Assembly (NCBI RefSeq): GCF_026559675.1
Contig: NZ_CP092891.1
Location: forward strand, 2,914,001 to 2,978,000
DNA length: 64,000 nt
Reading direction: 5' to 3'
Source: Microbacterium oxydans
Lineage (GTDB): Bacteria; Actinomycetota; Actinomycetes; Actinomycetales; Microbacteriaceae
Shown: positions 1-10,363 of the stretch, piece by piece
Layout of the letters: each line of letters begins with the position of its first letter
Position numbering within the stretch: the stretch's first letter is position 1
The notes under the pieces: generated by a model
Told to the model about the DNA's origin: nothing
Databases searched by the model: none
Seen by the model: the letters and a program-made list of their open reading frames with translations, nothing else
Made by a program: the position numbers and the translations under genes

Positions 1-1907
1 TGCACCTCGACGGTCAGCACGGTGTTCGACGGCACCTGCGTCGGAGCGATCGACGACAGGTTGAAGCCGTCCCAGAAGCCGCCGGTCCCCGTCCACGCGT
101 CCTCGACGATGATCTTGTTCGGGGTGATGTAGTCCGACGTCGTGGTCAGGCTCGCAGCGAGCTCCGTGACGACCGGCTCGCCGGGTGCGACCGAGCCGGA
201 CGGGCGGATCTTCTTGGCGAGGGCGACGTCGATCTTCGGCTCGAGGAGCGTCAGGTCGGCGGTGTCGGTGTCTTCGGCGTCCACGCCGTTCTGCGCGAGC
301 ACCGATGTGGTGGCCGAGTTGGTGACCTTCCGCTCCGGCGCGCCGCCGATCGCGGCTTCGGTGGTCTGGATGGTGAAGTCGACGATGCTGCTGGCACCGG
401 AGGCGATGCCGCCCCCCGTGGCGGTGAAGACCAGCTCGAAGCCGGAGATCGGGACGCTCGGCGCGGCCGGGATCGTGCCGTCCACGAGGGCCACCTCGAT
501 CGGCTCGCTGCCGTCGAGCGGGTGGTAGCGGAGCACGCCGGCCTCGGCGTCGCTCGGCCAGGTCGGCGCAGCGGTGAATCCGTCGAAGCGGATGTCGTCG
601 TCGAAGAAGTCGAGGTCGGCGATCCGGAGCTCGTTCACACCCACGTCGGAGGTGTTCGTGCCGACGATCCGGGATGCCGCGTCGTCGCCCGCGGCGATGC
701 GCTCGGGGTTGATGCTCTTGCTGGTGGCCGCCGCGATGGAGGCGGGGATCACGCGGTAGTTCGCGGTGGCGGTGTCGGTGACGGGATCGCGTCCCTCGAC
801 GGCAGCGGTCGCGACGACGACGTTGTCGACGGCGTGCACGGCCTTCGAGAGGTCGGCATCCGTGTTGCGGTGGCGGTCGCGCTGCTCGACCTGGATGGCG
901 ACGGTGCCGGTGGCCGACTCCGCGATCGCCGTGCCGGTGTAGGTCAGACGGATACCGCCGACTTCGGCGGGGTCCACTCCGGAGGGGAGCTCGGGCGTGG
1001 TGGCGGGAGGCCCGGGGACCCACTGCCACGTGCCGTCCGCCTGCTGCAGGTACAGGTCGACCTGCACCGCGTCGGCACCCGCCGGAAGCGCGGCGTTGCC
1101 GAAGCCGGTGAAGTCGGTGATGGTGAACGGGTTGCTCGCGTCGAGCGTCGCTGCGCCATCGCTCGCGGACGACGGCTCCTGCACGATCAGCTTCTCGACG
1201 GGGCCGTTCGAGGCGTTCTTGACCGCGAGGTCGATCGTGGAGGGCGAGCCGGGGTTGAAGCTCTGCGGCGACGGCGACCAGGCCTTGGTCACATCGACGT
1301 CGATGATCGCCGGCGTGATCACCGTGATGGTGGCGTCGTCCTTCGCCGGAGCGGAGTTGGTCGCCTCCGTCTGGGCCTCGTTGGTGATGGTCTGCGTGCC
1401 GGGAGGCAGGTCCGACGGCACCTGGAGCGTGATGGTCACGGTGAACGTCTGACCGTTCTGCAGGCCGGTGCCCACCGGAGCGCTGATGGCCCCGGTGAAG
1501 TCCACGTCGAGCACGGTGTCGGCGGTCACGATGGACGGCGCCGTGGTGCCGACGGCGCCGTCGACCGTCCATGTCACGTCGCGCGGAACGTTGGTGGCGG
1601 CGGGCTGCATCGCCACGTTCTGGATCGAGTAACCCGCGAGGCCGGCGGGAAGCGCGTCGTGCAGCTTCGCGTCCAGGCACGACTGCTCGGAGCAGTTCAC
1701 CGCGATCGTGTAGGTGAAGGGCTGGCCGGGCGAGACCTGAGCCGGCGAGACGCTCTTGGAGACTGTGAGGTACTCCGGGTCGCCCTCGGCCGCGACGGCG
1801 GCTCCTGTCGGAACGACCAATCCGGCGACGAGGAGCGCGATCGTGACGAGAGTGGCCCACACCCCCCGCGAGCGTCCGGCGATCATCGGCTTGCTGGTTG
1901 CGCGCAC
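1..1907 (-). CDS. Secreted DUF11-like repeat surface protein (3' end outside window)
   Basis: The reading frame enters from beyond base 1, so about 635 N-terminal residues are visible. I chose GTG at 1907 because GAGGGG lies about 9 nt upstream. A basic N-terminus and a hydrophobic segment at residues 18-38 ending in GAAVAA look like a Sec signal peptide. After it come beta-rich repeats with phrases such as LTVSKSVSPAQVSPGQPFTY and DVTKAWSPSPQSFNPG, the wording of DUF11 / isopeptide-forming surface adhesin modules. It is probably an exported, wall- or surface-attached protein. The anchor (LPXTG or membrane helix) would be in the missing C-terminus. Several antisense open frames across it are shadows. 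The DUF11-like class is fairly certain; the function is not known. Confidence 0.75.
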   Translation of the reverse strand, partial: MRATSKPMIAGRSRGVWATLVTIALLVAGLVVPTGAAVAAEGDPEYLTVSKSVSPAQVSPGQPFTYTIAVNCSEQSCLDAKLHDALPAGLAGYSIQNVAMQPAATNVPRDVTWTVDGAVGTTAPSIVTADTVLDVDFTGAISAPVGTGLQNGQTFTVTITLQVPSDLPPGTQTITNEAQTEATNSAPAKDDATITVITPAIIDVDVTKAWSPSPQSFNPGSPSTIDLAVKNASNGPVEKLIVQEPSSASDGAATLDASNPFTITDFTGFGNAALPAGADAVQVDLYLQQADGTWQWVPGPPATTPELPSGVDPAEVGGIRLTYTGTAIAESATGTVAIQVEQRDRHRNTDADLSKAVHAVDNVVVATAAVEGRDPVTDTATANYRVIPASIAAATSKSINPERIAAGDDAASRIVGTNTSDVGVNELRIADLDFFDDDIRFDGFTAAPTWPSDAEAGVLRYHPLDGSEPIEVALVDGTIPAAPSVPISGFELVFTATGGGIASGASSIVDFTIQTTEAAIGGAPERKVTNSATTSVLAQNGVDAEDTDTADLTLLEPKIDVALAKKIRPSGSVAPGEPVVTELAASLTTTSDYITPNKIIVEDAWTGTGGFWDGFNLSSIAPTQVPSNTVLTVEV

Positions 1908-2008
1908 AGCGGTATCCCCTCATCGGCGCTGACGATGTCAGCAGCGTCCCCAAGGGCCCCCGCCCCCAGTGGTGACGATCGGACCACGACGAAGGGGGCC
2001 GAACGTCA

Positions 2009-2037
2009 GGGTCCTCCTTTACGAAAGGAGAAGACCC
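2009..2037. other. Strong hairpin in the leader region of the surface-protein gene
   Basis: GGGTC-CTCCTTT pairs with AAAGGAG-(AA)-GACCC around an ACG loop, giving a 12-bp stem with a 2-nt bulge. It lies about 100 nt before the start of the DUF11-like gene and is not followed by a T-run on either strand. It could be a 5'-UTR element of that gene or a weak terminator. The stem carries a Shine-Dalgarno-like AAGGAG. Confidence 0.45.
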
Positions 2038-2088
2038 TATTCACATACTGGCATATTGCGCATTTCGAGATCGAATCGGGGCATGGAA

Positions 2089-2120
2089 GAAGGCGGTGCC
2101 CCTCGCGGGACACCGCCTTC
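2089..2120 (-). terminator. Hairpin terminator after the MT0933-like gene
   Basis: GAAGGCGGTG pairs perfectly with CACCGCCTTC (10 bp, 12-nt loop), starting 12 nt after the stop of the 2132-2344 gene. There is no U-tract, as is common for terminators in high-GC actinobacteria. Confidence 0.6.
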
Positions 2121-2131
2121 CGGAGATCTGA

Positions 2132-2344
2132 CTACTCGTTGCCGACGGCCTTGTCGGCGCTGTCGCGGATCTCGTCGATCTTGTCGGCGGCACCCGGAGC
2201 GATCTTCTTCGCGAAGTCCGCAACGCCGTCGAGGACCTTGTCGCTGATGTCCTCGGCCTGCTCGCTCTTCACGGCCTCGGCGATCTTGTCCTTGTTCTGC
2301 TCGTACAGGTCCTTGCCCTTGTTCACGGCGTCTTCGATGCCCAT
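2132..2344 (-). CDS. MT0933-like small protein (annotated in the family as antitoxin)
   Basis: This 70-residue, highly charged, helical protein begins [20 protein letters not shown] and ends [10 protein letters not shown]. The pattern [12 protein letters not shown]...NKDKI...D fits the MT0933-like family (PF14013), which some databases call an antitoxin. No toxin partner is adjacent, so that role is unsupported here; a small stress or soluble helical protein is equally possible. AGAAGGGG lies about 8 nt before ATG, which fixes the start. It stands alone between a hairpin terminator downstream and the tuf terminator upstream. No membrane segment or signal peptide is present. Confidence 0.7.
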   Translation of the reverse strand: MGIEDAVNKGKDLYEQNKDKIAEAVKSEQAEDISDKVLDGVADFAKKIAPGAADKIDEIRDSADKAVGNE

Positions 2345-2447
2345 GTGATTCCCCTTCTGAACGTGTGCCGCCGACCGATCGGGGCGACCACACTCATTGT
2401 GCAGGTCCGCATGGGCAAAGGGAACCCTCGAGACGCGGTGTTAACGA

Positions 2448-2481
2448 CAGAGGGGCCGGACCCGAAGGTCCGACCCCTCTG
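2448..2481 (-). terminator. Terminator of tuf with a UUCG tetraloop
   Basis: Fifteen base pairs (CAGAGGGG... with ...CCCCTCTG, one G-T pair) close on TTCG when read on the minus strand. It begins 16 nt after the tuf stop. The UUCG loop and GC-rich stem make it a very stable end for the str operon. Confidence 0.85.
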
Positions 2482-2496
2482 CGAGGAAGCAGATGC

Positions 2497-3687
<1,191 letters not shown>

Positions 3688-3763
3688 TGGGTCCTCCTCA
3701 GGACGTCGTTGTAGAGGTGACCGGGCACTGGTTTGCGACCGGTTCTCTACGGGTTAGGTTCTC

Positions 3764-3793
3764 AGTTTAGTAGAGAGGGAATGTGAAGTTGTA
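3764..3793 (-). promoter_or_regulatory. Possible separate tuf promoter
   Basis: On the minus strand TACAAC (3788-3793) and TAAACT (3764-3769) are 18 nt apart, in the AT-rich part of the fusA-tuf gap and just after the fusA hairpin. This would allow independent tuf transcription, as in many bacteria. The -35 match is weak. Confidence 0.35.
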
Positions 3794-3799
3794 GGTGTC

Positions 3800-3839
3800 C
3801 TGGGAGCCGGCGCCTCGCTCACGAGGAGCCGGCTCCCAG
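3800..3839 (-). terminator. Hairpin between fusA and tuf
   Basis: CTGGGAGCCGGC pairs with GCCGGCTCCCAG (12 bp), with a second inner stem CCTCG/CGAGG. It starts 9 nt after the fusA stop and has no U-tract. It is probably a partial terminator or a processing and stability structure inside the str operon. Confidence 0.7.
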
Positions 3840-3847
3840 AAGGACGA

Positions 3848-5962
3848 TTACTCGCCCTTGGTCTTCTGGACGATCTCGTCGGCCACTGCGCGGGGAACCT
3901 CAGCGTAGCTGTGGAACTCCATCGAGTAGACGGCGCGGCCCGAGGTCTTCGAGCGCAGGTCGCCGATGTAGCCGAACATCTCGGACAGCGGCACCTGAGC
4001 GCGGACGACCTTGACGCCTGCGGCGTCCTCCATCGACTGGATCTGGCCACGACGCGAGTTCAGGTCGCCGATGACGTCGCCCATGTACTCCTCGGGCGTA
4101 CGGACCTCGACGGCCATCAGCGGCTCGAGCAGAACGGGGTTGGCGCGACGAGCGGCCTCCTTGAAGCCCATGGAGCCCGCGATCTTGAACGCCATCTCCG
4201 AGGAGTCGACGTCGTGCGCAGCACCATCGACGATGGTCGCCTTGACGCCGACCATCGGGTAGCCCGCGAGCACACCGACGTTCATCGCGTCCTGGAAACC
4301 GGCGTCGATCGAGCCGATGTACTCACGAGGGATGCGACCACCGGTGACGGCGTTCACGAACTCGTAGGTCTGCTCGGCGTCGAGGTCGAGCGGCTCGATG
4401 GTGAACTGGATCTTTGCGAACTGTCCAGAACCACCGGTCTGCTTCTTGTGCGTGTAGTCGTGCTTCTCGACGGCCTTGCGGATCGTCTCGCGGTACGCCA
4501 CCTGCGGCTTGCCGACGTTGGCCTCGACGTTGAACTCGCGCTTCATGCGGTCCACGAGGATGTCGAGGTGCAGCTCGCCCATGCCCTTGATGGTCGTCTG
4601 ACCGGTCTCGGGGTTGAGCTCCGTGCGGAAGGTCGGGTCCTCTTCAGCGAGCTTCTGGATGGCGACACCCAGCTTCTCCTGGTCGGCCTTGGTCTTCGGC
4701 TCGATGGCGACCTCGATGACGGGCTCGGGGAACGTCATCGACTCGAGGACGACCGGGTGCGCCGGGTCGGTCAGGGTGTCACCGGTGGTGGTGTCCTTCA
4801 GACCGATGACCGCGTAGATGTTGCCGGCGGTGACCGAGGGGACCGGGATCTCCTTGTTGGCGTGCATCTGGAAGATCTTCCCGATGCGCTCCTTCTTGTT
4901 CTTGGTCGAGTTGATGACCGCGGAACCGGACTCGAGCTGACCCGAGTAGACGCGGACGTAGGTCAGACGACCGAAGAACGGGTGCACGGCGACCTTGAAC
5001 GCGAGGGCCGCGAACGGGTCCTTCGCGTCGGGGTGACGCTCGATGATCGTGTCGTAGTCCTTCGGGTCGTGCGCCTCGATCGAGCCCACGTCGAGCGGGT
5101 TCGGGAGGAAGTCGACGACCGCGTCGAGCATCGGCTGGACGCCACGGTTCTTGAACGCGGAGCCGCAGAGCACCGGGTAGATCTCCGAGGCGACGGTCAG
5201 CTTGCGGATCGCGCCCTTGATCTCGGCGACCGTGAGCTCCTCGCCACCGAAGAACTTCTCGAGCAGCGCGTCGTCGGTCTCGGCGACGGTCTCGAGGAGC
5301 TGCTGGCGGTACTCGGCAGCCTTCTCCTTGAGGTCCTCCGGGATCTCCTGGATCTCGTAGGAGGCGCCCATGGTGACGTCACCCTTCGAGTCACCGGCCC
5401 AGACCAGCGCACGCATCTCGATCAGGTCGACGACACCGATGAAGTCGCTCTCCGCGCCGATGGGCAGCTGGATGACGAGCGGCTTGGCGCCCAGACGGTT
5501 GATGATCGTGTCGACGGTGAAGTAGAAGTCCGCGCCGAGCTTGTCCATCTTGTTGACGAAGCAGATACGCGGGACGTTGTACTTGTCGGCCTGACGCCAG
5601 ACGGTCTCGGACTGGGGCTCGACGCCCTCCTTGCCGTCGAACACGGCCACCGCACCATCGAGGACGCGGAGCGAACGCTCCACCTCGACCGTGAAGTCCA
5701 CGTGGCCGGGGGTGTCGATGATGTTGATCTGGTTCTTGTTCCAGAAGCAGGTCACGGCGGCAGACGTGATCGTGATGCCGCGCTCCTTCTCCTGCTCCAT
5801 CCAGTCGGTGGTCGAGGCGCCATCGTGCGTCTCGCCGAGCTTGTGGTTGACGCCCGTGTAGAACAGGATGCGCTCGGTCGTCGTGGTCTTGCCGGCATCG
5901 ATGTGCGCCATGATGCCGATGTTGCGGACCTTGCTCAGGTCCGTGAGCACGTCTTGTGCCAC
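3848..5962 (-). CDS. fusA: Elongation factor G
   Basis: This 704-residue translational GTPase catalyses translocation and, with RRF, ribosome recycling. The P-loop AHIDAGKTT (about residues 19-27), switch [10 protein letters not shown], and NKMD are present. Domain II-V landmarks such as [14 protein letters not shown] and the domain IV loop [16 protein letters not shown] follow. The length is normal. It is the third gene of the str operon, separated from rpsG by 87 nt that contain a perfect 14-bp hairpin. No frameshift or residue loss is seen. Confidence 0.99.
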   Translation of the reverse strand: MAQDVLTDLSKVRNIGIMAHIDAGKTTTTERILFYTGVNHKLGETHDGASTTDWMEQEKERGITITSAAVTCFWNKNQINIIDTPGHVDFTVEVERSLRVLDGAVAVFDGKEGVEPQSETVWRQADKYNVPRICFVNKMDKLGADFYFTVDTIINRLGAKPLVIQLPIGAESDFIGVVDLIEMRALVWAGDSKGDVTMGASYEIQEIPEDLKEKAAEYRQQLLETVAETDDALLEKFFGGEELTVAEIKGAIRKLTVASEIYPVLCGSAFKNRGVQPMLDAVVDFLPNPLDVGSIEAHDPKDYDTIIERHPDAKDPFAALAFKVAVHPFFGRLTYVRVYSGQLESGSAVINSTKNKKERIGKIFQMHANKEIPVPSVTAGNIYAVIGLKDTTTGDTLTDPAHPVVLESMTFPEPVIEVAIEPKTKADQEKLGVAIQKLAEEDPTFRTELNPETGQTTIKGMGELHLDILVDRMKREFNVEANVGKPQVAYRETIRKAVEKHDYTHKKQTGGSGQFAKIQFTIEPLDLDAEQTYEFVNAVTGGRIPREYIGSIDAGFQDAMNVGVLAGYPMVGVKATIVDGAAHDVDSSEMAFKIAGSMGFKEAARRANPVLLEPLMAVEVRTPEEYMGDVIGDLNSRRGQIQSMEDAAGVKVVRAQVPLSEMFGYIGDLRSKTSGRAVYSMEFHSYAEVPRAVADEIVQKTKGE

Positions 5963-6008
5963 AGGAGTGTCCTTATCTTTTGGAGCAGTCGTACTGCGAA
6001 GAGGGGGT

Positions 6009-6041
6009 GCCCGCCCCTCGGCGAGTGGCCGAGGGGCGGGC
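6009..6041 (-). terminator. Perfect hairpin between rpsG and fusA
   Basis: GCCCGCCCCTCGGC pairs perfectly with GCCGAGGGGCGGGC (14 bp, 5-nt loop), starting 9 nt after the rpsG stop. It sits inside an operon, so partial termination or mRNA processing that sets the S12/S7 to EF-G ratio is likely. No U-run follows. Confidence 0.65.
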
Positions 6042-6049
6042 GAAGCTGT

Positions 6050-6520
6050 TTACCAGCGGTAGTGAGCGAACGCGCGGTTCGACTCGGCCATCTTGTGCGT
6101 GTCCTCGCGGCGCTTGACCGCGGCACCCAGACCGTTCGACGCGTCGAGGATCTCGTTCTGCAGACGCTCGGTCATCGTCTTCTCACGACGGCCCTTCGCG
6201 TAGCTCACGAGCCAGCGCAGAGCGAGCGTGTTGGCGCGGTGAGGCTTGACCTCGACCGGCACCTGGTAGGTCGAGCCACCGACGCGGCGGCTGCGGACCT
6301 CGAGGGTGGGGCGCACGTTGTCGAGCGCCTTCTTGAGCGTGGCGACGGCGTCCTGACCGTTCTTCGCCTCGACACCGCGGAGGGCGCCGTAGACGATCGA
6401 CTCGGCCAGCGACTTCTTGCCGTCGACGAGGATCTTGTTCACCAGCGAGGTGACGATCGGCGCGCCGTATACCGGGTCGTTGACGACGGGGCGCTTGGGG
6501 GCGGGACCCTTACGAGGCAT
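6050..6520 (-). CDS. rpsG: 30S ribosomal protein S7
   Basis: This 156-residue protein of the small subunit head nucleates 16S rRNA 3'-domain assembly. It begins [19 protein letters not shown] and ends [13 protein letters not shown], the usual actinobacterial S7 form. It starts 5 nt after the rpsL stop, and its Shine-Dalgarno (GAAGAAGGG) is inside the end of rpsL, so the two are probably translationally coupled. Length and composition are normal. Confidence 0.99.
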   Translation of the reverse strand: MPRKGPAPKRPVVNDPVYGAPIVTSLVNKILVDGKKSLAESIVYGALRGVEAKNGQDAVATLKKALDNVRPTLEVRSRRVGGSTYQVPVEVKPHRANTLALRWLVSYAKGRREKTMTERLQNEILDASNGLGAAVKRREDTHKMAESNRAFAHYRW

Positions 6521-6525
6521 CTAAC

Positions 6526-6894
6526 TCAACCCTTCTTCGCGCCGTAGCGGGAACGAGCCTGCTTACGGTTCTTGACAGCCTGGGTGTCCAGGGCGCCACG
6601 GACGATCTTGTAACGCACACCGGGGAGGTCCTTGACACGACCGCCGCGCACGAGCACCAGCGAGTGCTCCTGCAGGTTGTGGCCCTCACCGGGGATGTAC
6701 GCGGTGACCTCGGTGCCGTTGCGGAGCTTCACACGAGCGACCTTGCGCATCGCCGAGTTCGGCTTCTTCGGGGTGGTGGTGTAGACGCGGGTGCAGACCC
6801 CGGCCTGCTGCGGGTTCGACTTGAGCGCCGGCGCCTTGGTCTTGGTGACCTTGGGCGAGCGACCCTTGCGAACCAACTGCTGAATGGTTGGCAC
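6526..6894 (-). CDS. rpsL: 30S ribosomal protein S12
   Basis: This 122-residue decoding-centre protein begins [12 protein letters not shown]. The conserved [14 protein letters not shown] loop and the [20 protein letters not shown] segment are intact, so the lysines commonly changed in streptomycin resistance are wild type. GAGGAGAG lies just before ATG. It is the first gene of the str operon, about 160 nt downstream of the promoter I place at 7061-7089. Confidence 0.99.
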   Translation of the reverse strand: MPTIQQLVRKGRSPKVTKTKAPALKSNPQQAGVCTRVYTTTPKKPNSAMRKVARVKLRNGTEVTAYIPGEGHNLQEHSLVLVRGGRVKDLPGVRYKIVRGALDTQAVKNRKQARSRYGAKKG

Positions 6895-7031
6895 GTTCTC
6901 TCCTCATAGTGCTGCACGGTGACAGCGTGATGGGTTTCACATCATGACCCACCGGCACGCCGGAATCGACGAGCTTTTGGTGTGATGGGTATGCCGTGGG
7001 GGCGGACCGGCATGGTGCCGACGCCCAGTGC

Positions 7032-7047
7032 GCACGTCGAGACGTGC
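7032..7047 (-). other. Hairpin near the 5' end of the rpsL leader
   Basis: GCACGTC and GACGTGC form a 7-bp perfect stem with a 2-nt centre, a few nt after the predicted transcription start of the str operon. It may protect the mRNA 5' end or be a protein site; I cannot tell which. Confidence 0.45.
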
Positions 7048-7060
7048 ACACACCTGGTCA

Positions 7061-7089
7061 AGTGTAATGCCGCGTAACGTGACGGTCAA
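7061..7089 (-). promoter_or_regulatory. str operon promoter
   Basis: On the minus strand TTGACC (7084-7089) and TACACT (7061-7066) are separated by exactly 17 nt. This near-consensus housekeeping promoter implies a leader of about 160 nt before rpsL. It lies back to back with the promoter of the divergent AfsR-like gene. Confidence 0.75.
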
Positions 7090-7118
7090 ATGAACGCAAG
7101 TCCGGCCGCGGCTAGGCT
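7090..7118 (+). promoter_or_regulatory. Leaderless promoter of the AfsR-like regulator
   Basis: ATGAAC (7090-7095) and TAGGCT (7113-7118) are 17 nt apart. The first GTG that fits the 6-nt spacing seen throughout this window is at 7125. The -35 box touches that of the str operon on the other strand, so the two promoters may compete. Confidence 0.6.
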
Positions 7119-7124
7119 GGCGTG

Positions 7125-10100
7125 GTGATGAAGGAGCCGCCCCGGGTCGCCGTGCTGGGTCCGGCGACCGTGACCTCGGGCGACGGGGCGGTCGAGCTTC
7201 CCGGCCCGACCACGCGCGCGCTCCTGGTCGCCCTCGCCCTGGGCGATGGACGCCCGCGCGGCATCGAGGCTCTGGCCGCCGACATCTGGACGGATGACGA
7301 CCTGCCCGCCCATCCGCGAGGGTCCGTGCAGACACTGATCTCGCGCCTCCGGGCGGTCGCCGGCACCGACCTGATCCGCAGCACCGCCGCCGGCTACGCG
7401 CTTGCCGACGCGGGCGGCACCGACCTGGCGCGCGCTCGGGCTCTCGAGGGCGAGGCCACGCGACTCGCCGACGGGGACCCGGCGCGATTGACGCTGGTCG
7501 ACGAGGCACTCTCACTCTGGCGGGGCGAGATCGGCGCGGACCTGGATCGCTCCCCCGTCGGCGCGGAGCTGAGGGACATGGCCGCCGCCCTGCGCGCCCG
7601 TCTCGACGACCTCCGCGGTCGGACGCTGGTGGTCCTGGGCCGAGCGGACGAGGCGATCCCCGCGCTGCGTTCGCTCGCCGAGACGCAGCCCTACGACGAG
7701 GGCGCCCACGCGCGCCTCATGGAGGCTCTCGCCGCGGCCGATCGTCCGCAGGAGGCCGTCGCGGTGTTCGCGCAGCTGCGCGAGCGTCTGCGCGACGACC
7801 TCGGCTCCTCCCCCGGGCCGACGATCACCGCCCTGAACACCCGCCTCCTCCGGGGAGAGGCCACCGCCGGCCCCGCGCCCGTGCGGATCGGGCTGCGCTC
7901 CGCACCCAACGCGCTGATCGGCCGCGACGACGACCTGGCCCGCATCTCCGACCAGCTCACCGGCTCACGCCTGGTGACCGTTCTCGGCGCGGGCGGCCTC
8001 GGCAAGACCCGGCTGGCCCAGGCGGTGGCCGCCGCTTCCGACGCCCCGCTCGTCGCAGTCATCCCGCTCGCCAGCATCCGCGACGCCGCCGACCTGGAGC
8101 CGGCGATCGGCGCCGCTCTCGGCATCAGCGAGACCCGCACCGGCGGCACGCTGGCCGACGCCCGCGCGCAGCCCGATCTGCGCACGCGCATCGTCGCCAT
8201 GCTGGGCGAGCGGCCGGCTCTCCTCGTGCTCGACAACTGCGAGCAGATCATCGACGCCGTCGCCGCCTGGGCCACGGAGATGCTCTCCACGCTCCCGAGC
8301 CTGCGCATCCTCACCACCAGTCGCACCCCCGTGGCGATCTCCGCCGAGTCGGTGTACCCGCTGGCCCCCCTCCCCATCGAGGAGGCGGGCGACCCGGGCC
8401 CGGCGGTGCGCCTGTTCCTCGAGCGGGCTGCGGCCGTGCGTCCCGGCGCCGCGCTTCCCCCGGCCGTCGTCGCGCGCCTGTGCCGACGCCTCGACGGCCT
8501 GCCCCTGGCCATCGAGCTCGCGGCCGCCCGCATGCGGACCATGACCGTCGAGCAGATCGAGTCGCGACTGGAGAACCGCTTCGCGCTGCTCACCACCGCC
8601 GATCGCGCAGCGCCCGCCCGCCATCGGACCCTGCAGGCGGTGATCGAGTGGAGCTGGGACCTGCTCGACCCGGATGCGCGTCACGCGCTCGCCCGCCTCG
8701 CGGTGCTGCCCGCCGGGTTCTCCGCCGGCACCGCGGCGGCCGTGCTCGGTCAGGACACGGCCGACGACCTGCTCGACCGTCTCGCCGATCAGTCGCTGGT
8801 CGTGGTGGTCGAGACCGCGGATCACGACGGCATCCGCTTCCGCATGCTGGAGACGGTGCGCGAGTTCGGGCTCGCGCGACTCGTCGAGGACGGCGGCGAG
8901 GACGCGGCCTGGGCGGCGGTCCTCGCCTGGGCCTGCAGCTTCACCCGCATGCCGGGTGCCGGGATATTCGGGGAGTTCTCACCCCTGCAGCCGAGCGTCC
9001 TGCGCGAGCTGAACGCCGAGAACGACAACCTCGTCGCCGCGCTGCGACACGCGCTCGACGGCGGGCTGGCCCCCGAGGCGGTCGGCGTCTTCGCCGTGCT
9101 CACCTCGTCGTGGGTGGTGCGCGGCGCGTTCACCGAGCTCATCGGCTTCGCCCCGTCGATGCTCCCCCTCGTCGAGCACCTCCCCGACGGGGCGGTGCCG
9201 GCCGACGTGCTGGCGCCCGTGGTGCTGGTGTGCGCGCTCCTCGCGCTGGTCGGGGACGATCCGCGCGGGCTGCGCATCTTCCGGCGGATCCGGCACCTCC
9301 GGGAGGAGGTCCCCGGTCCGAGCCCGGCCTGGGACGCCCTCGCCGCTCTCGCCGGTGCCGCCGCCCGACCGGCCAGGATGTCGAAGATCCTCGCGATGCA
9401 GCGGCTCTCCCCCGACGCGTCGGTCCGCCTCGTCGGCGAGTTCCTCACCGCCCAGTCGGCCGAGAATCAGGGCGAGGCGGCCGCCGCCGGAGCAGCGGCG
9501 CAGCGGGCGTGGGAGCTGGCGGAGCACGCGGGCGACCGCTGGCTCGCCTCGCTGTCGGCCAGCTCCGCGGCGCAGGTGGCCAGCCAGTCCGCTCGCCCCA
9601 CGGAGGCCCTGATCTGGCTCGATCGCGCCCGGCGCGGGTCCGAGTCCTTCGACATCCTCGACGAACGGCGCCAGCAGGACTGGACCCGCGGCGTCAGCCT
9701 CGTGAGCCTGGGCAGGTGGGAGGAGGCGGAGGAGCTCTTCGAGCAGCTCACCCACGTGAGCGAGCTCACCCCGGAAGGGCTGGAGTTCGCCTCCGTGGGA
9801 TGGGTCGGGCTGGCCGAGGTCGCCCGAGACCGCGGACTGACCGAGATCGCCGCGATGCACTACGAGCGATCGATGATCACGTTCCGCTCGCACGACCAGC
9901 GCGCCTCGCCGTGGTTCCTGCTCGTGATGGCCAGCTTCGTCTCGGCATCCGTCCTCGACGGTCTCGAGACCTCGCAGAGCGCGACGCACTGGGCTCGACG
10001 GCTGCGCACCCGCATGCTGGCGATCGCGCGGATGCGCTCGGAGTACATCGACCGTCCGGTGCTGGGGACGGCCCTCGCCGGGTGGTCGACCTGGGCCCTC

Positions 10101-10337
10101 ACGGAACCGGCGCTGCAGGACCGCGGGCTGCTGGCGCTCGCCCTGGCCGAGGCTCTGGGCGGTCGACAGGATCTGCCGAGCCTGCACCTCGACGTGCTGC
10201 TCGCCCGCGCGACCTCGATCCTCGGCCGGGATGCCGTGGCCACCGCCCGTGCCGCCGTCGCGGGCTACCCGCCGGACGAGCTCGCCACCCGGGCGCTCGA
10301 CGTGTTCCGGATGCGCGAGACGCCCCGCGCGGTCTGA
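7125..10337 (+). CDS. AfsR/SARP-type regulator with BTAD, NB-ARC-like ATPase and TPR region
   Basis: This large (about 1070 residues) cytoplasmic transcriptional regulator starts with an OmpR-like winged helix (RVAVLGPATV... to GYALA, residues 6-90). A bacterial transcriptional activation domain follows to about 245. A STAND/NB-ARC ATPase has P-loop GAGGLGKTR at about 288-296 and a Walker B-like LLVLDNCEQ. The C-terminal half is alpha-helical and TPR-like. The architecture matches Streptomyces AfsR-type activators of secondary metabolism. GTG 7125 is chosen from the leaderless promoter; GTG 7122 and ATG 7128 are alternatives. It is convergent with a DrrAB-type exporter, which it could control, although the shared terminator shows separate transcripts. 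No biosynthetic cluster is in the window. Confidence 0.85.
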   Translation: MMKEPPRVAVLGPATVTSGDGAVELPGPTTRALLVALALGDGRPRGIEALAADIWTDDDLPAHPRGSVQTLISRLRAVAGTDLIRSTAAGYALADAGGTDLARARALEGEATRLADGDPARLTLVDEALSLWRGEIGADLDRSPVGAELRDMAAALRARLDDLRGRTLVVLGRADEAIPALRSLAETQPYDEGAHARLMEALAAADRPQEAVAVFAQLRERLRDDLGSSPGPTITALNTRLLRGEATAGPAPVRIGLRSAPNALIGRDDDLARISDQLTGSRLVTVLGAGGLGKTRLAQAVAAASDAPLVAVIPLASIRDAADLEPAIGAALGISETRTGGTLADARAQPDLRTRIVAMLGERPALLVLDNCEQIIDAVAAWATEMLSTLPSLRILTTSRTPVAISAESVYPLAPLPIEEAGDPGPAVRLFLERAAAVRPGAALPPAVVARLCRRLDGLPLAIELAAARMRTMTVEQIESRLENRFALLTTADRAAPARHRTLQAVIEWSWDLLDPDARHALARLAVLPAGFSAGTAAAVLGQDTADDLLDRLADQSLVVVVETADHDGIRFRMLETVREFGLARLVEDGGEDAAWAAVLAWACSFTRMPGAGIFGEFSPLQPSVLRELNAENDNLVAALRHALDGGLAPEAVGVFAVLTSSWVVRGAFTELIGFAPSMLPLVEHLPDGAVPADVLAPVVLVCALLALVGDDPRGLRIFRRIRHLREEVPGPSPAWDALAALAGAAARPARMSKILAMQRLSPDASVRLVGEFLTAQSAENQGEAAAAGAAAQRAWELAEHAGDRWLASLSASSAAQVASQSARPTEALIWLDRARRGSESFDILDERRQQDWTRGVSLVSLGRWEEAEELFEQLTHVSELTPEGLEFASVGWVGLAEVARDRGLTEIAAMHYERSMITFRSHDQRASPWFLLVMASFVSASVLDGLETSQSATHWARRLRTRMLAIARMRSEYIDRPVLGTALAGWSTWALTEPALQDRGLLALALAEALGGRQDLPSLHLDVLLARATSILGRDAVATARAAVAGYPPDELATRALDVFRMRETPRAV

Positions 10338-10349
10338 CCACGCGGGGCG
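10321..10349. terminator. Bidirectional terminator between the AfsR-like gene and drrB-like gene
   Basis: CGCCCCGCG pairs with CGCGGGGCG (9 bp). The left arm includes the last codons of the AfsR-like gene. The convergent permease gene ends 15 nt beyond, so the hairpin can serve both strands. Confidence 0.6.
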
Positions 10350-10363
10350 CTTCGAGGGACGGA

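Noticed and set aside
2132..2344. Toxin-antitoxin module at the MT0933-like gene
   Set aside because: No toxin-like partner is next to it. The gene stands alone between two terminators.
522..2348. Long plus-strand frame opposite the DUF11-like gene
   Set aside because: Its translation is Arg/Gly/Asp-rich with no family wording, and the minus strand reads as a clear secreted repeat protein.
3911..6547. 878-codon plus-strand frame opposite fusA and rpsG
   Set aside because: It is an antisense shadow of highly expressed genes with strongly biased codons.
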